DNA of 64,000 bases from Closterium sp. NIES-65 (GCA_948144175.1 CANXME010002154.1:320501-384500), one strand, 5' to 3'; counted from the first letter of the stretch, positions 1 through 10,839 are shown. Numbers and translations are program-made. The notes: generated by a model from the letters alone, not told the origin.

Positions 1-401
1 AGGATAACTCTGGGTAGGATATTTGTAATAGCGGAAGCGTTTAATGAAGTTTGTGAACCGACCTTGCACTAGTGTGTGAGAGCAAAGTGGATTAAATTAA
101 ACAAGCAAATACAAGGTTTTATATAAGAGTACAGGGAATACGAATGGATAGATAACTGTATTTGCTGTTGCGATTCGATACAGTGCGACTCGGGCAACTG
201 CTCTGTAACGAGTCAGTTGTGTGTCCTTAACTGTCGCGCTGTAATTGTCGAGTCAAAGGTCGCTGACCTTTGACTTTCCCGTAACCTCCAGGCGGTTACC
301 CTAACCTCCGAGGTTTGACTCGATGCTTCGATTCGGACTACTTCGCTAGTGTCTTGGGTTTTGACCCGACAGAAGCGCACTAAGACTTATTGTTTCCAAC
401 A
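1..401 (-). mobile_element. Partial LTR of copia family B (left end outside window)
   Basis: This stretch matches, with many substitutions and small indels, the 5' LTR at 14453-14891: both contain the block around GTAGCGGAAGCGTTT, the CGATACAGTGCGACTCGGGC block, a hairpin reading AGGTCGCTGACCT and an end in CCAACA. The window opens inside the LTR. No matching internal sequence adjoins it on the right, so it is a solo LTR or the outer LTR of an element to the left. It is more diverged than the copy at 14453, so probably older. Confidence 0.75.
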
Positions 402-709
402 GTCTTGAGTTCTCAACTTGCTTTGTTTGTACGTTTTTATATATACCCCTGAGAACCCTTGAACTGGCCTTGTAGCCCTTTTGCTTGTGCGCGAAATGTG
501 TTGTGACGTTATGATCCACCCAGAGCTTTGTTTCTTTGTGACTGGTCTTGTGATCGTACACTTATGGTTTTGATTGTCACCCCTCACTTATACTATGGGG
601 GTGTGTCAAATGATGTAGTCTTAATGATGTGTGTTACAGGGGTCACAATTGTTAGGGTTAGGTTTACCCCAACCAACCTTAGTCAAAACAAAAACTTTCT
701 TTCTTGACA
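402..709 (+). mobile_element. 3' end remnant and LTR of a copia family A element
   Basis: Positions 402-603 resemble the untranslated stretch that follows RNase H in the family A elements (compare 27420-27660 and 43290-43478): the phrases AACTGGCCTTGTAG, GATCCACCC and GACTGGTCTTGTGA recur in the same order and end in the polypurine tract ATGGGGGTG. An LTR-like block TGTCAAATG...TTCTTGACA then runs from 604 to about 709. No coding sequence of the element is left; the family B LTR abuts its left side. The right LTR boundary rests only on the TG...CA ends. Confidence 0.6.
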
Positions 710-2257
710 AATACGTACGTGCATGACTGGATTGTCGTGGTCTGGAGCAGGTTCATGGATTGTCGTGGCCTGGTTGCTTCCAGTTACATGTACTAGTTGA
801 TTGGAACTACCACACATGGCTGATAGTTAACAAAGGGGGCTTAGATTCGGCTTGAGTTGGGTTGGGAATTTATGGTTTGGTGAATTCAAACTGCAAATTC
901 GCTTGCATGAACCGATAGTAACTATTAGAGTGTTCCTTCCTCCATGTACCACATCTTTGGCAACTGCTGCTTTCGCAAACTGGTGTTAGCAACCCTTTAT
1001 TTTTTACAGGATAAACAGAAAACACCCTGCTATGATGAGCAGATCTGTCAAGGCTGTGCTGCGCTCCTTTGGTGGTCGGTGGAGAGGATTTTGAAAATGT
1101 CTGACACCCTCCCAGCTTTCTTGGTTTTTTTCTGTGCCCTGGTAAAGTGGTGTACAGTACAGAGGCCCTTCTTCAATTTTCCTCTTGCATGGGTCCCAGT
1201 CAGGGCTGCCGTTTCGTTTTGGCCCCCCCGGACAAATCAGGGGGCCCGGCATGTACGACCCTGTATTTAGCAGGGTCGGGGCGAATTTGGCTCTTTAGGC
1301 TTCAGGGCTGAAATTGATTCCTCCCTTTAAATCAGGTTTGGCGCGGAGAATTCTGCAGCCTCATTTCTACCACAAAGCTGACAGCTGCAGTCCGCAAGTA
1401 TTAATAAGCTAGTTAGCAATAGAAAAACTAGTTAGCGTCATTCACTACGCACGCGTAACAGACTTCCCCTCTTCCAACTCTTAGCAATGATCTGAGATGT
1501 GTTTTGCTGCTGCTATACCCATTCATGCCTGCTGGTGCACTACATGACGGGGATCTGAGATGTGTTTTGCTGCTGCATGTTGGTTCACGCTACTGTCTAT
1601 GTGTCATGGGATGGGAGCGAGGTTGTGATTGGTACAAGTACCAGTTGTATGTTGAGTTGAATCTGTGGCCCAGCCACGCAACTCCAAATTTGGCAGGTTT
1701 GAATGCAATCAAAATAGAAACGGGGGGAGGGGGAATGGAGGACTTTGGGGGGGAGGGGGGGGGGAAGGAGTGGGAGGGGAAGTTCGAAAAGATTTTGTTC
1801 CAGGGCTCGCCAAAAATCTACACTCCAGACCTAAGCCCGAAATCAGCCCTGTGAAGGATCAGGGCCACAATTTTTCAGCCCATCAATTTCAGTTTTCAAG
1901 GGCAACCCAGCCCTGGAATTCAAGGTCCAGCAGGGCAACGCCCTGCAAGCGACAGGCCTGGTCCCAGTGGTCCGGTTCAAACCAATTTTGAAGCTACCCT
2001 AATCCTAACCGCCATGCTTCCCCTTTTCCAGCCTTGATGCGGAATGCTGGAAATCCCTAAATGACGTGGGATAGACGATACCCTCCTTCCGTTTCATTGG
2101 CGGTTTTTTCCCTCCAAACATGCACAGCCAACAATTTGTCACGATTGCAAAAGGCTGTACGGAAAAAATTCTTCAGTGCGAAAACAGGTCGCGTAATTTC
2201 TGCACCAGCAAATCCTTTGAACTAGGGTCGACTCGACCCTTGAAACCAACTCGACTT
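710..2257. other. Intergenic stretch, no gene recognised
   Basis: Short open frames exist (for example 944-1270) but show no domain, codon bias or homologous look. A purine-rich G tract lies at 1722-1780. Several copies of CAGGGCTG or its complement occur between 1295 and 1925, which could be the decayed end of a hAT-like element, but no paired termini were found. Confidence 0.5.
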
Positions 2258-2467
2258 GGGGTGCGTTCCTGGCTCGTGTGAAACTTCCGGTCTTCCGGGG
2301 ATGACACGAAGCTGGCTCTACTTTGGATCATCCGAGACCAACTTCGGGTCTTCCCGCCAAATTTCGCCTCTGTTTTCCCTAGACACGAAGTTTGACAGGA
2401 AGTTTGACCTAAACCTTCGGGTCTTTTCGGGAAGGCCGGAAGTTTGACACGAGCCAGGAACGCACCC
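2258..2467. mobile_element. Short inverted-repeat element (MITE-like), about 210 bp
   Basis: The arm at 2258-2296, starting GGGTGCGTTCCTGGCTCGTG, is repeated as its reverse complement at 2430-2467 with about three mismatches in 38 bases. The interior has no coding capacity. A clear target-site duplication was not found; TTGG occurs near both outer edges. It lies about 430 bp upstream of the pyrophosphatase-like gene. Confidence 0.65.
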
Positions 2468-2902
2468 TTGGACCGTGCGTGCGAGCGTTCCTTCCAAGTT
2501 CCAACTTCTGTTCACAAATGAGAACGAGTGCAACTGTGGGTGTTGGAGAAGAGTTTGTCTGTGGGCCTTCCAGTTGAGCAAGCTCCAAAGAAGTCTGCTC
2601 AGGCGACAAATGGTGGAGCAGGGGTCAAGCATCAGGCACGGGCGGTTGAAAACCATTCCTGTGGGTCTTGTTTGAAAGGCTAGTGATGGAAGAAATACTG
2701 CAAGGAAATGCAAATGAAAGGAAGTCTTCATCGCGGTTTTGCTATCCCGTGACAACGTATCTTTCGTGTAGGGGTGGGAGACCGTCGTTCGCAGAGCTTA
2801 CCGTGGCGGCTGCGTCTGTGAAACTGCGAAACGCACGTCGAGAGTCGCGCGGCGACAGGTGAACACGCAACACGCAACCGAAAGAGGCAGAAGACACAGC
2901 AG
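2468..2902 (+). promoter_or_regulatory. Upstream region / 5' UTR of the pyrophosphatase-like gene
   Basis: No gene is visible here. The last 150 bases turn GC-rich and run into the ATG at 2903. No TATA box or other core element could be pointed to with confidence; the assignment is by position only. Confidence 0.3.
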
Positions 2903-4696
2903 ATGGAAGACACGACTCTTCCGCCAGAGCTAGCGCAATGGCGCGAGCAGGAATCGACCCAGAGACTGTCAGCGCAGCAGCCGCAGTCAGCATGGCTCAC
3001 GCGCACGTGGTCACAGCCGCAACAGCAGCTGTTGCTCTCGCAGCAACCGCTGCCGCAGCAGCAGTCAGTACTATCGCCGCCTCAAACGCAAGCGCAAGCG
3101 CAACTCTCGCGGGACCGGGAAACGCCATTAGAGGAGCCGTCGAATGTGGAGTCATCGAAACGAGTCGAAGCCGCCAAGCAGTTACTGCCGCGTGTAGACT
3201 CGTTGCGACTAAAGCCGCAGCTGCCGGAACTCTCTTGGGGGGAGGGGGACAGCGGCGGGCACGCGGTGCGTTTCGGCGAGCCCGGTTCGTTGGGTTTTCG
3301 CATGATGTTTCTCGATCGCCGCGATCGAATCGTTTCGCCGTGGCACAACATCCCGTTGTACGGCGAAAACAGCTGGTTGAACTGCGTTTGCGCGACGCCG
3401 TCGGGAAGTTGGTTGAAGCACGAATTCGCACCGGAGGAATACACTCCGCTGCGCGTCACTCCGAAACGCGGAGAACCGTCGCACTTTTGCGACAACGCCA
3501 CGTGGAACCTCGGCCTGCTGCCGCAGACGTGGCAAGATCCGGAGGAAGTCGTCGAGGAATTTCCGGGCATGATGGGTTGCGGCAGTCCCTTGGAGGTGAT
3601 AGATGTTTCGGGTGGTCTGCCCGCGGATTTAGGGCAGGTTTACACGATAAAGCCGCTCGGCGTGATTCCAGTTGTGCGCGAGGCTGGGTTGGCCTGGGTG
3701 GTGGTGGGAATTGGCGCGGGGGACTTGTTGGCGAGCCTGATGAATCACGTTGATGACGTGTACGCGCTGCTCCCGGGAACAATGGAATCCGTCATGCATT
3801 GGCTGACGGTTTGCGACTCCACTGAGCCTGGTGAGGCTCCTTGTTTGTGATGGGATAGTTTGGAGGTTGACGATTCTGTCTGATCGCCACTCACCAAGTA
3901 CAAATGTACGTCCATTTTTCCCGTACGATCCACTTCAGATCCGTACGATCTTCCTCCACAGCCACATCTGGTCGGAACCTGAAGTCTAAATTCGAACCAC
4001 TTATTCGTCTGTTCCGCCCTGCTTCCAGGCGCCCCCCCAGCGTTACTAGCCAGTGACGACAGCTACGGCGCGGACAAGGCTCTGGAGGTGATAGCACAGG
4101 TGCACGCGGCATGGCAGCTGTTTCTCCACAGCAACGTGCAGCTGGAGCCGTGGCCTGGACTGGACCGTACCCAACTTTGAATGGTTTTCTTCCTCTGTTC
4201 CGCCCTGCTTCCAGGAGACCCCCCAGCGGTGTTAGCCAGTGATGACAGCTACGGCACGGACAAGGCACTGGAGGTGATAGCACAGGCGCACGCCGCATGG
4301 CAGCTGTTCCTCCACAGCAACGTGCAGCCGGAGCCCTGGCGGCCGGATCTGGACGTGTTCTCCACCAACGTGCTGCAGGCCTGCTGGCGCAAATACACTG
4401 ACGGGCAGAGCGCTTTGGTGCTCCCTGTATCGGGTGAGCGGCGGGATGAGAGCGTTCCTGGAGATGCTTATAACGGGGATGAGATGCTGGGGTTTGGATC
4501 AGTGGGGTTTGGTGCGGTTGATGGAGATATGGCGGATGAGGAGGGGGTTGAGAGAGATGCAAGGGGTTCTGGGGGTGCAGGCAAGGGTGTGGCAGCAACA
4601 GGTTCCAAAAAGAGTTCTCAGAAAGTTCCCGAAGGGCGGAGCAAAGGCGGAAGGCTGAGCAGAATATCGTCATCAGCAGTAGCACCTGCCACGGTC

Positions 4697-4732
<36 letters not shown>

Positions 4733-7700
4733 GGTCGTCACCCTTCAGAAGCAGGAGCAGCGGCTGCCGGGGGGAAGGGAGGAAAAGGAGGAGGGGGTGG
4801 AGCAGCAGCAGAAGGTGCATCAGCAGCAGCGCCATCGATAGGAGAAGACTCGCCTCTTACTACTGGTGCCAAGAGCTCCAACAAGATGAGCTTTTTCAGG
4901 TCACGCCTCCCCAGCCTGCCTCCGCCCCCACCTCCCTCACACTACGATGACGTCATCTCAGCAGAAGCAAAGTCAGCATCCGCATTGGCAGCACGGCACC
5001 CCAGCAGCTTTGAGAGCAGTGGGGGCTACAGCAGCAGCAGTGCGCATGGGAAGGGGACGCGAGCTTGGAGTCCTCTAGCTGTGCTGCGCTCCAAATCCCC
5101 TGGCAGTCTGCAGAGCAACCATGGCAAGCAGCGCGCACAGAGCGCGGCACGTGACAGCAGCAGAAAATCCCCTCGAAGTCACCAGAGCAGTGCGGCCAGG
5201 GTGAGCAACGAGGTTCAGAGTAGGGGGTTAGGGGCGGGTACCCAGTGGGCTGCTGCTGCTGCTGCTGCAGGCCAGGTGAAGCACGGTGCAGGCAGCCAAT
5301 CGCCAGTGGGTGGTAGACCACCCAGCAGCCCGTCCCTTGTAGTGGGTGGTAGACCACCAAGCAGCTTGTCCCTGGTAGGTGGTAGACCACCCAGCAGCCC
5401 GTCCCTGGCTGGTGGTGGACCACCCAGCAGCCCATCTCCTGTGGGTGGTAGACCACCGCTCAGCAGCAGCAGCAGCAGCAGCAGCAGCGTGTCTCCAGGA
5501 GGCCAGAGGGGGCGAGACAGCAGGTGTCCTGGAGAACGGTCAGTGGTGCCCAGGTCTCCAAGGGAAAGAATGCTGAGGCCTAAGTCTCCAAAAGGAATCC
5601 TGCCTGGCTTTGCCTTGGCAGCTCTTGGGGGCGGTTTGCGAGCAGGTGGTGCTGATGGTGGTGGTGGTGCTGCTGCTGCTGCTGTTGGCGGTGGTGCTGC
5701 TGGTGTTGATAGTGATGGTGTTTCGGATGCAGCTGCGTCTGAACCTGCCAACGCTGATGGTGACGGTGACGGTGATGGTGATGCTGTTGGTGTTGTTTCA
5801 GCAGTCTCACCTCCGTCTGTGGCTGCTACATGTGACCCGCTTTCCGGGTTGGGTAAGCCTACAAGAAGCCGGTCTTTGCAGCGCCGAATGTCTCCCCGGG
5901 GGCTGCAGCACCTGCACCTGCCAGACATGGCAAGGAAAGGGTTGCAACAGCTGCCAGTGGTGTCTCCTCGCGCGCTCAAGTTGCCTGAGGTGGCGAAAAA
6001 ACTGATTGGGGGATTTTCCGGCTGGCATTCGGGCGAGGAGCGAGGCAGAGAGAAAGACCGAGACAGAGTGAGGGACATGGAAAGAGACAGAGGGGACGGG
6101 GACAGGGGGGAGAGAGACAGGAGGGATGGCACAGGGCAGCCCTGGCTGGATTCGCACGCACAAGCGCCGATTGCTTGGGAGAGTGATGTGTTCCCAGTAG
6201 AGAGGCTGCTGGCGGGGATGCTGGAGGGGCGGAGCTCATACCCTCCAGGCCTGGCATGGTCCAGACAGGGGGGCGGTGTGTGCGCGGGTATTCCCAAGGG
6301 TGATGGGCTGCTGCGTCGGCATCGCAGTGAGAACCTGTCTGCGCGTGGGGCGTTTCAGCAGCAGCCGGGGGATGGTTGGAAGCATGGGTTGGGGGATGGT
6401 GGACGGGATGGTGGGGGGAATGGTGGGAGGGATGGTGGGGGGAATGGTGGGAGGGATGGTGGGGGGAATGGTGGGAGGGATGGTGGGGGGAATGGTGGGG
6501 GGAATGGTGGGGGGAATGGTGGGGGGAATGGTGGGGGGAATGGTGGGAGGGATGGTGGGGGGAATGGTGGGGGGAATGGTGGGGGGAATGGTGGGGGGAA
6601 TGGTGGTGAGGTGGACAGGCTGGTGGCAAGGCTGCTGGAGGCAGGAGGTGCGTGTGCGGGTGCGGCACAGGCAGGCAGTGATGCTGAGGTGCTGCGTCGG
6701 CACGGCAGTGAGAACCTCTCAAGGTATAGCTCTGCGTGTCCTCCTGTGCTGCTGCAGGCAGTGCCTGAAGGAGGAGGAGTAGGTACTGGCGAGGTGCCCA
6801 CAGTAGCAAGAGCCGGGGCTGCTGGGACGGCGGGGGCAGTAGCAGGAGTTGGAGCAAGGGGGAAGGCAGCAGAAGCAGCAGCAGCAATGGTAGAGTCAAG
6901 CCACTCTGGCATGGCTTGTGAGCTCACAGCAAAGGGGAAATTGCCGCAGAAAGGCGGGCAGCGGGGTGATAGACTCCGCTTTCCGCATTCCAAGTCTCTA
7001 CCCCCGACTTTAACTGGAGGAAGCTGGAGTGAGGAGGAAATCATACAGCCTGTTTTGACTGTGAAAAGGATTGCTGTTCCCGGAAACGCAGCCGTTTCTT
7101 TAACCGGGAGTGCTTTTCCTTCAGATAATGAAGATGCTTTTGCTGCTGTGGAAGACAGACAGTTACAGAGGCAGAAATGGATGCAGCTGCAGCAGCAGCT
7201 CCAGCAGGGTGCCTCTACAACCCCTACAGCCCCGTCAGCAGCACAGACTGACAGGTTTCGTCGCACTCTCTCTGCTCCGCGCTCCTCCCTACCCCCACCC
7301 ACCGCCTCCTCCACTCCTTTCCCTGGTCACCCATCCAGACTCCTCCCATGTCTGCCACTTTCCTCCCCACCCCCTCATTCCTCCCCACCCCCTCATTCCT
7401 CCCCACCCTCCATGCTCAACAACCCGCAGTCCTCTTTCCCATCTACCTCTGCCCGCCGCCGCTCCTCGTCCTTCTCGGGGTGTGAAAGCTCTGGCCTTGG
7501 CTCGCCTGACTGCTCCACCGCCACACACCCTCCTGCGTGTGAGGCATCTGTTGCATTTGATGCGCCACAGGCACTTGTGGTTGAGGCGCATGGGCAGCAA
7601 CAGCCTCCCAAACACTCCACTGTTGCCGCCCATGCTACAGCCGCCCATGCTACAGCCTGCCATGCAGAAAATGAAATTGCTGCAGCCAGGCTTGGTATGG

Positions 7701-8608
7701 CCAGCTGCTCAACAGCCAGTGTTGCTCCTCCTGGCCCTGCCATGCCTGCACTCACCTCTGCTACAGCCATTCCTGCTACAGCCGGCCATGCAGCAAGTGA
7801 CAGTGCTGTAGCCAGGCTTCATATGGCCAGCTGCTCAACAGCCGCTGTTGCTCATCCTGGCCCAGCCATTTTCTCTCAGCAGCTGGATAGCGAGCAGCAT
7901 TGGCAGCGCTGTATGGCACAGGGGCACTATTTTCTGCAGACGCAGCAGTGCGATGACCAGCAGCAAGAGCAGCGGCAAGAGCGAGAGAGAGAGCACTTAG
8001 AGTATTTATACCTTCTCGAGTATGAGCAGCAATACAAGCACCAGCAGCACCAACATAGGCCTCCTCACCATTATCAACCCTATCAGCAGCAGCAGCAGCA
8101 GCAGCAGCAGGCCACTTCAGGACTGTCATACAGCAGGCCTCGGCTTGCCAGGATAGAGCAGTCACGTGACGCACTGATGCCCTGCGACGATCTAGAGTCA
8201 TGGAATGCAGTAGACAAGTCTCAAATGCCGCTCACCCTGCCACTGCCAGAGCTGCCAGTGGGACCTGGGGAAGGTGAAGAGAGAGACGAGGGAATGGGAG
8301 CAGTCGCCTATATGCAAGAGCAGGAAGAGCAAGAGCAGCAGCAGGTAGATTTGAGGGAGTTGGATGTGGTGGGGCTGGTGCTGAGGGGAGGTGGGGGGGG
8401 AAGGGAAGAGATGGGTGGGTTGGAAGGGATTCGGAGGATGCAAGGGCTAGGCTTGGTGGGGGGGCAGCAAGGAGGAAGCTGGCAAGAGGGGGTGGAGGAG
8501 GTAGAGAGACAGCGGGAGCAGCAGCATGATAAGCAGCTTTTGCTGCAGGAGCAAAGCCAATGGTGGCGGCAACACCTGGAGCAGCAGCTGCAACATCAGC
8601 ATCGGCAC

Positions 8609-8652
<44 letters not shown>

Positions 8653-9787
8653 GCGGCGGCAGCACCAGCACCAGCAATGGCACGTGCAAAATGAAGCAAG
8701 AGCAGAAGCTGGAGGTGCAGGGGCAGCGGCAGGGGTAGTGCAGTTGAGGCGCAGTCATACGGAGGATTGGAGGGGTCGCAGGGCAAGGGGGCAGCATGAG
8801 CAGCACGCTCAGAACATGCGGCACTTGCAAAGAACGGCAAGAGCAGCAGATGCAGGTGAAGGTGCAGGTGCAGGGGCAGGGGTATGGGCAGGGGCAGGGG
8901 CAGGTCAGCTGAGGCGCAGTCAAACAGGGGAGTGGAGGGCACACAGGGCACCTGTGCCTGAGGAAAAGGGGCAGCAGAAGCGGCACTCTGAGTGGGCCTC
9001 TCACTGGGCGCACAGGGCAAGCGCGCAGCGTGAGTGGCAGGACCAGTACCAGCAGCGGCACGACCAGCAGGAGCAGCAGCAGCAGCAGCAGGAGCGAATG
9101 TTTGAGTGGACCTCTGACTGGACTGTGAATCGGTCTGCTGAGCGTTCTCTTGACTGGTGCTCGCAAGGGAAGCCCCAGCAAGCTGCGCTTGGTGCTGATA
9201 GTGTCGGTGCTGCGAGCGGTGCTGGTGGTGCTTCTGGCATTGGTGCTGGTAGTGGTGTTGGCAGCGGCAGGGCAGCAGCAGCGACCGTACGGGAAGCATT
9301 CAATGGAGCGCCATTACCTTCTGATGTGGAGGGCGCAAGGCCACTGTATGGCGAGATGACTTCTGAGTCGACACAAAAGGCAGCAGCGACCAGAGGGGAA
9401 GCATCCAGTGGAGTCTGGTCACCTTCTGGAATCGCTTTTGCGAGCTCTCAAAAGCCATCCAGTGGAGGCTGGTCACCCTCTGCTGTGGAGGGCGCAAGCG
9501 CACTGTATGGGCGCACCATGACCCTCGACAGACACAGTTTCAGGGGCTGGGGCACACGCACAGCCACAGGCGCACGCATGGGCATGGGTGTGGGCATGGG
9601 CGCGAGTCAGATGGGTGTGGGTGTGGGTGTGGGTGTGGCTGTGGGTGTGGGTGTGCGAGAGGGTGATGAGATGGCAGTGCCTCAGCTGGAGCGCAGGCGG
9701 ACAGTGAGCAGGGTGAAGTTCAGTGAGGATGTGGACGTGGTGATGTATGAAGAGGCTGACGTGGCATCTGCTGTGCTGCGATGCTGA
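2903..9787 (+). CDS. Inactive inorganic-pyrophosphatase-like domain fused to a giant low-complexity tail
   Basis: Proposed two-exon gene, 2903-3830 joined to 4215-9787 (GT-AG, phase 1), about 2,166 residues. Residues 1-100 are Q/P-rich. Residues 125-310 follow family I soluble pyrophosphatase closely (ISPWHDIPL appears as VSPWHNIPL, NWNYGLLPQTWEDP as TWNLGLLPQTWQDP, then the PLGVIPV strand and the LLPGTM helix). The second exon opens with the family's C-terminal helix (DDSYGTDKALEVIAQAHAAW). The catalytic DNDPxD box is replaced by CGSPLE, so two metal-binding Asp are lost and the third is Glu; the active-site Tyr is Leu. Hydrolysis is therefore unlikely. The following 1,800 residues are Q, G, A, S and P repeats, strongly disordered, with RRxS-type motifs and a terminal RVKF. 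Exon joining is inferred; the tail could contain unrecognised introns. Confidence 0.75.
4029..4180 (+). other. Duplicated alternative terminal exon of the pyrophosphatase-like gene
   Basis: This segment is a second copy of the start of exon 2 (4215-4345), including the upstream acceptor tract CTGTTCCGCCCTGCTTCCAG. It keeps the same frame when spliced from 3830 and encodes the same C-terminal helix with mostly synonymous differences, then diverges and stops at TGA 4178-4180. Used as a terminal exon it would give a protein of about 359 residues without the giant tail. It may equally be an unused duplicate; the synonymous pattern of change argues for past or present coding use. Confidence 0.6.
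5304..5490 (+). repeat. In-frame VGGRPPSS repeats followed by a Ser run
   Basis: Five imperfect units of 24-33 bp encode variations of VGGRPPSSPSL within the tail of the pyrophosphatase-like protein, followed by a CAG/AGC microsatellite read as poly-Ser. The unit length stays a multiple of three, so frame is kept. Confidence 0.85.
6376..6606 (+). repeat. 12-bp minisatellite encoding GGGN/GGRD repeats
   Basis: About 18 tandem units of GGTGGGGGGAAT or GGTGGGAGGGAT encode alternating Gly-Gly-Gly-Asn and Gly-Gly-Arg-Asp. The two unit types are interspersed in a higher-order order, which suggests expansion by unequal exchange. It sits inside the low-complexity tail. Confidence 0.9.
7652..7902 (+). 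repeat. Two tandem 126-bp coding repeats (LGMASCSTA / LHMASCSTA)
   Basis: Two adjacent units, the second starting at about 7777, share the core ARLxMASCSTAxVAxPGPA. This is one of the few parts of the tail with a non-monotonous sequence, so it may be a short linear module. Confidence 0.75.
8084..8111 (+). repeat. CAG microsatellite coding poly-Gln
   Basis: A run of CAG codons gives nine or more Gln in the tail. A longer run lies at 8611-8649 and is followed by CGG codons coding Arg. Both are in frame with the large open reading frame. Confidence 0.85.
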
Positions 9788-9866
9788 TGTGGCATGTGCC
9801 GTGCTCCGATGCTGATGTGGCATCTTCGGTGCTACGATTCTGATGTGGCACCTGCTGTGGTGCGTT
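9755..9866 (+). repeat. 28-bp tandem repeat containing the stop codon of the large gene
   Basis: Four units, 9755-9782, 9783-9810, 9811-9838 and 9839-9866, are variants of GCTGATGTGGCATCTGCTGT followed by GCTGCGAT. The unit is not a multiple of three, and the junction between units 1 and 2 creates CGA TGC TGA, the stop of the 1,800-residue tail. The C-terminal residues are therefore set by the first repeat unit. Confidence 0.85.
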
Positions 9867-10331
9867 TGCGCTGCCGCTGTCGGTGCTGCTGCCGAAGGTG
9901 CTGCTGTTGGTGCTACTACTGATAGTAGTGGTGGTGGTGCTTCTGCTGCTGTTGCGAGGCTAATGCTATGACGGTGTGTCAGCCTGCCTTTGCAGCTGGT
10001 TCGGACCGGGACTAAATCGAAACGCAGGTATCTGCGAACAAGCTTGGTATGCAGCAGCATCATGACTCTTATTGAGTGACCAAGCCTGCTGTTGCAGCTG
10101 CGGCCTCTGGGTTGTTATTCCGACCGGGACACTATCCAATCGCTCGCTGGTGCCTGTGAATAAGCTTCGTACGCAGCAGCAACGCAGCATCATGACCCTT
10201 TGCAAGGGCGAGCGGCTTTAAGAATTGCAGGATCGTGGCAATGCAAGGAAAGGGTCGAAATTGGGCAGCGACTGAAGTAACAGCCGGCCGCTGCACAGCG
10301 GTTTAATAAAGCAGGCCCCTTACAAGGGTGT
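9867..10331. other. 3' flank with a diverged tandem duplication
   Basis: No gene seen. Segments 9980-10070 and 10082-10203 share several blocks in order (AGCCTGC, TTGCAGCTG, GACCGGGAC, ATCATGAC), a diverged tandem duplication of roughly 100-120 bp. CTG/GTG microsatellite-like sequence fills 9890-9960. Confidence 0.55.
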
Positions 10332-10333
10332 TA

Positions 10334-10839
10334 CCGTCAGCCCCCGGATAGAAGCGCCCCTGGGGGTATAAAAAAACACTGTTTTTGGGGGGTGCGCTTA
10401 TAATTGAGGAATTTTATAAGCACCGGCGCTTATAAAATGGCAAAAAGAATATATATTTGTTTTACACCAACTGTATATCTCGTTCTGCGATTGTAATCGA
10501 GTCGAAAACATGTAGGGTCGCGAATCTGATTCTCGCGCAGCTTGGCAGGGAGTGATTCCCTGCCAGCTCACCCTGACAAAATTACAGCACCTGCTGACTA
10601 GACGCGCAAAAAGTGAGTTCAGAGTGTGGGAAATCGAAATTGTTGTTCGTTTCCCTGATTATGCGAAATTCGTTTCTGAAATTTGAAAGGTTTTCAAATG
10701 AAAAACAAACATGCGCTTATACCATATCATCCTTTTCTAGGGTGTGCGCTTATAATCGAGGACCGGATATAAGCGCCCTCATCCTTTTATAAGCGCCGGC
10801 GCTTATCCGAGGCCTGCGCTTCTATCCGGGGGCTTACGG
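10334..10839. mobile_element. MITE, about 506 bp, flanked by TA
   Basis: The left terminus CCGTCAGCCCCCGGATAGAA is matched by the reverse complement of the right terminus (CCGTAAGCCCCCGGATAGAA), about 23 bases with one mismatch. TA dinucleotides at 10332-10333 and 10840-10841 fit the duplication made by Tc1/mariner-type transposases. Inside, several palindromic ATAAGCGCCGGCGCTTAT-like blocks occur on both sides. No coding sequence, so it would be moved in trans. Confidence 0.8.

Noticed and set aside
944..1270. Open frame of 108 codons in the left intergenic region
   Set aside because: Unrecognised, with an opposing open frame across the same bases and no codon bias; not enough to call a gene.
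1295..1925. Repeated CAGGGCTG / CAGCCCTG words suggesting another hAT element
   Set aside because: No paired termini with 8-bp duplications could be placed; only an 11-base inverted match was found.
2938..3753. A 271-codon Ala-rich open frame overlapping exon 1 of the pyrophosphatase-like gene
   Set aside because: It is the +2 shadow of a GC-rich Q/CAG-coding exon; composition explains it, and the other frame carries clear pyrophosphatase motifs.
5215..7314. Several long minus-strand open frames (Pro- or His-rich) opposite the giant tail
   Set aside because: They are complements of CAG, GGN and GGTGGG repeats, lack start context and contain only repeat translations.
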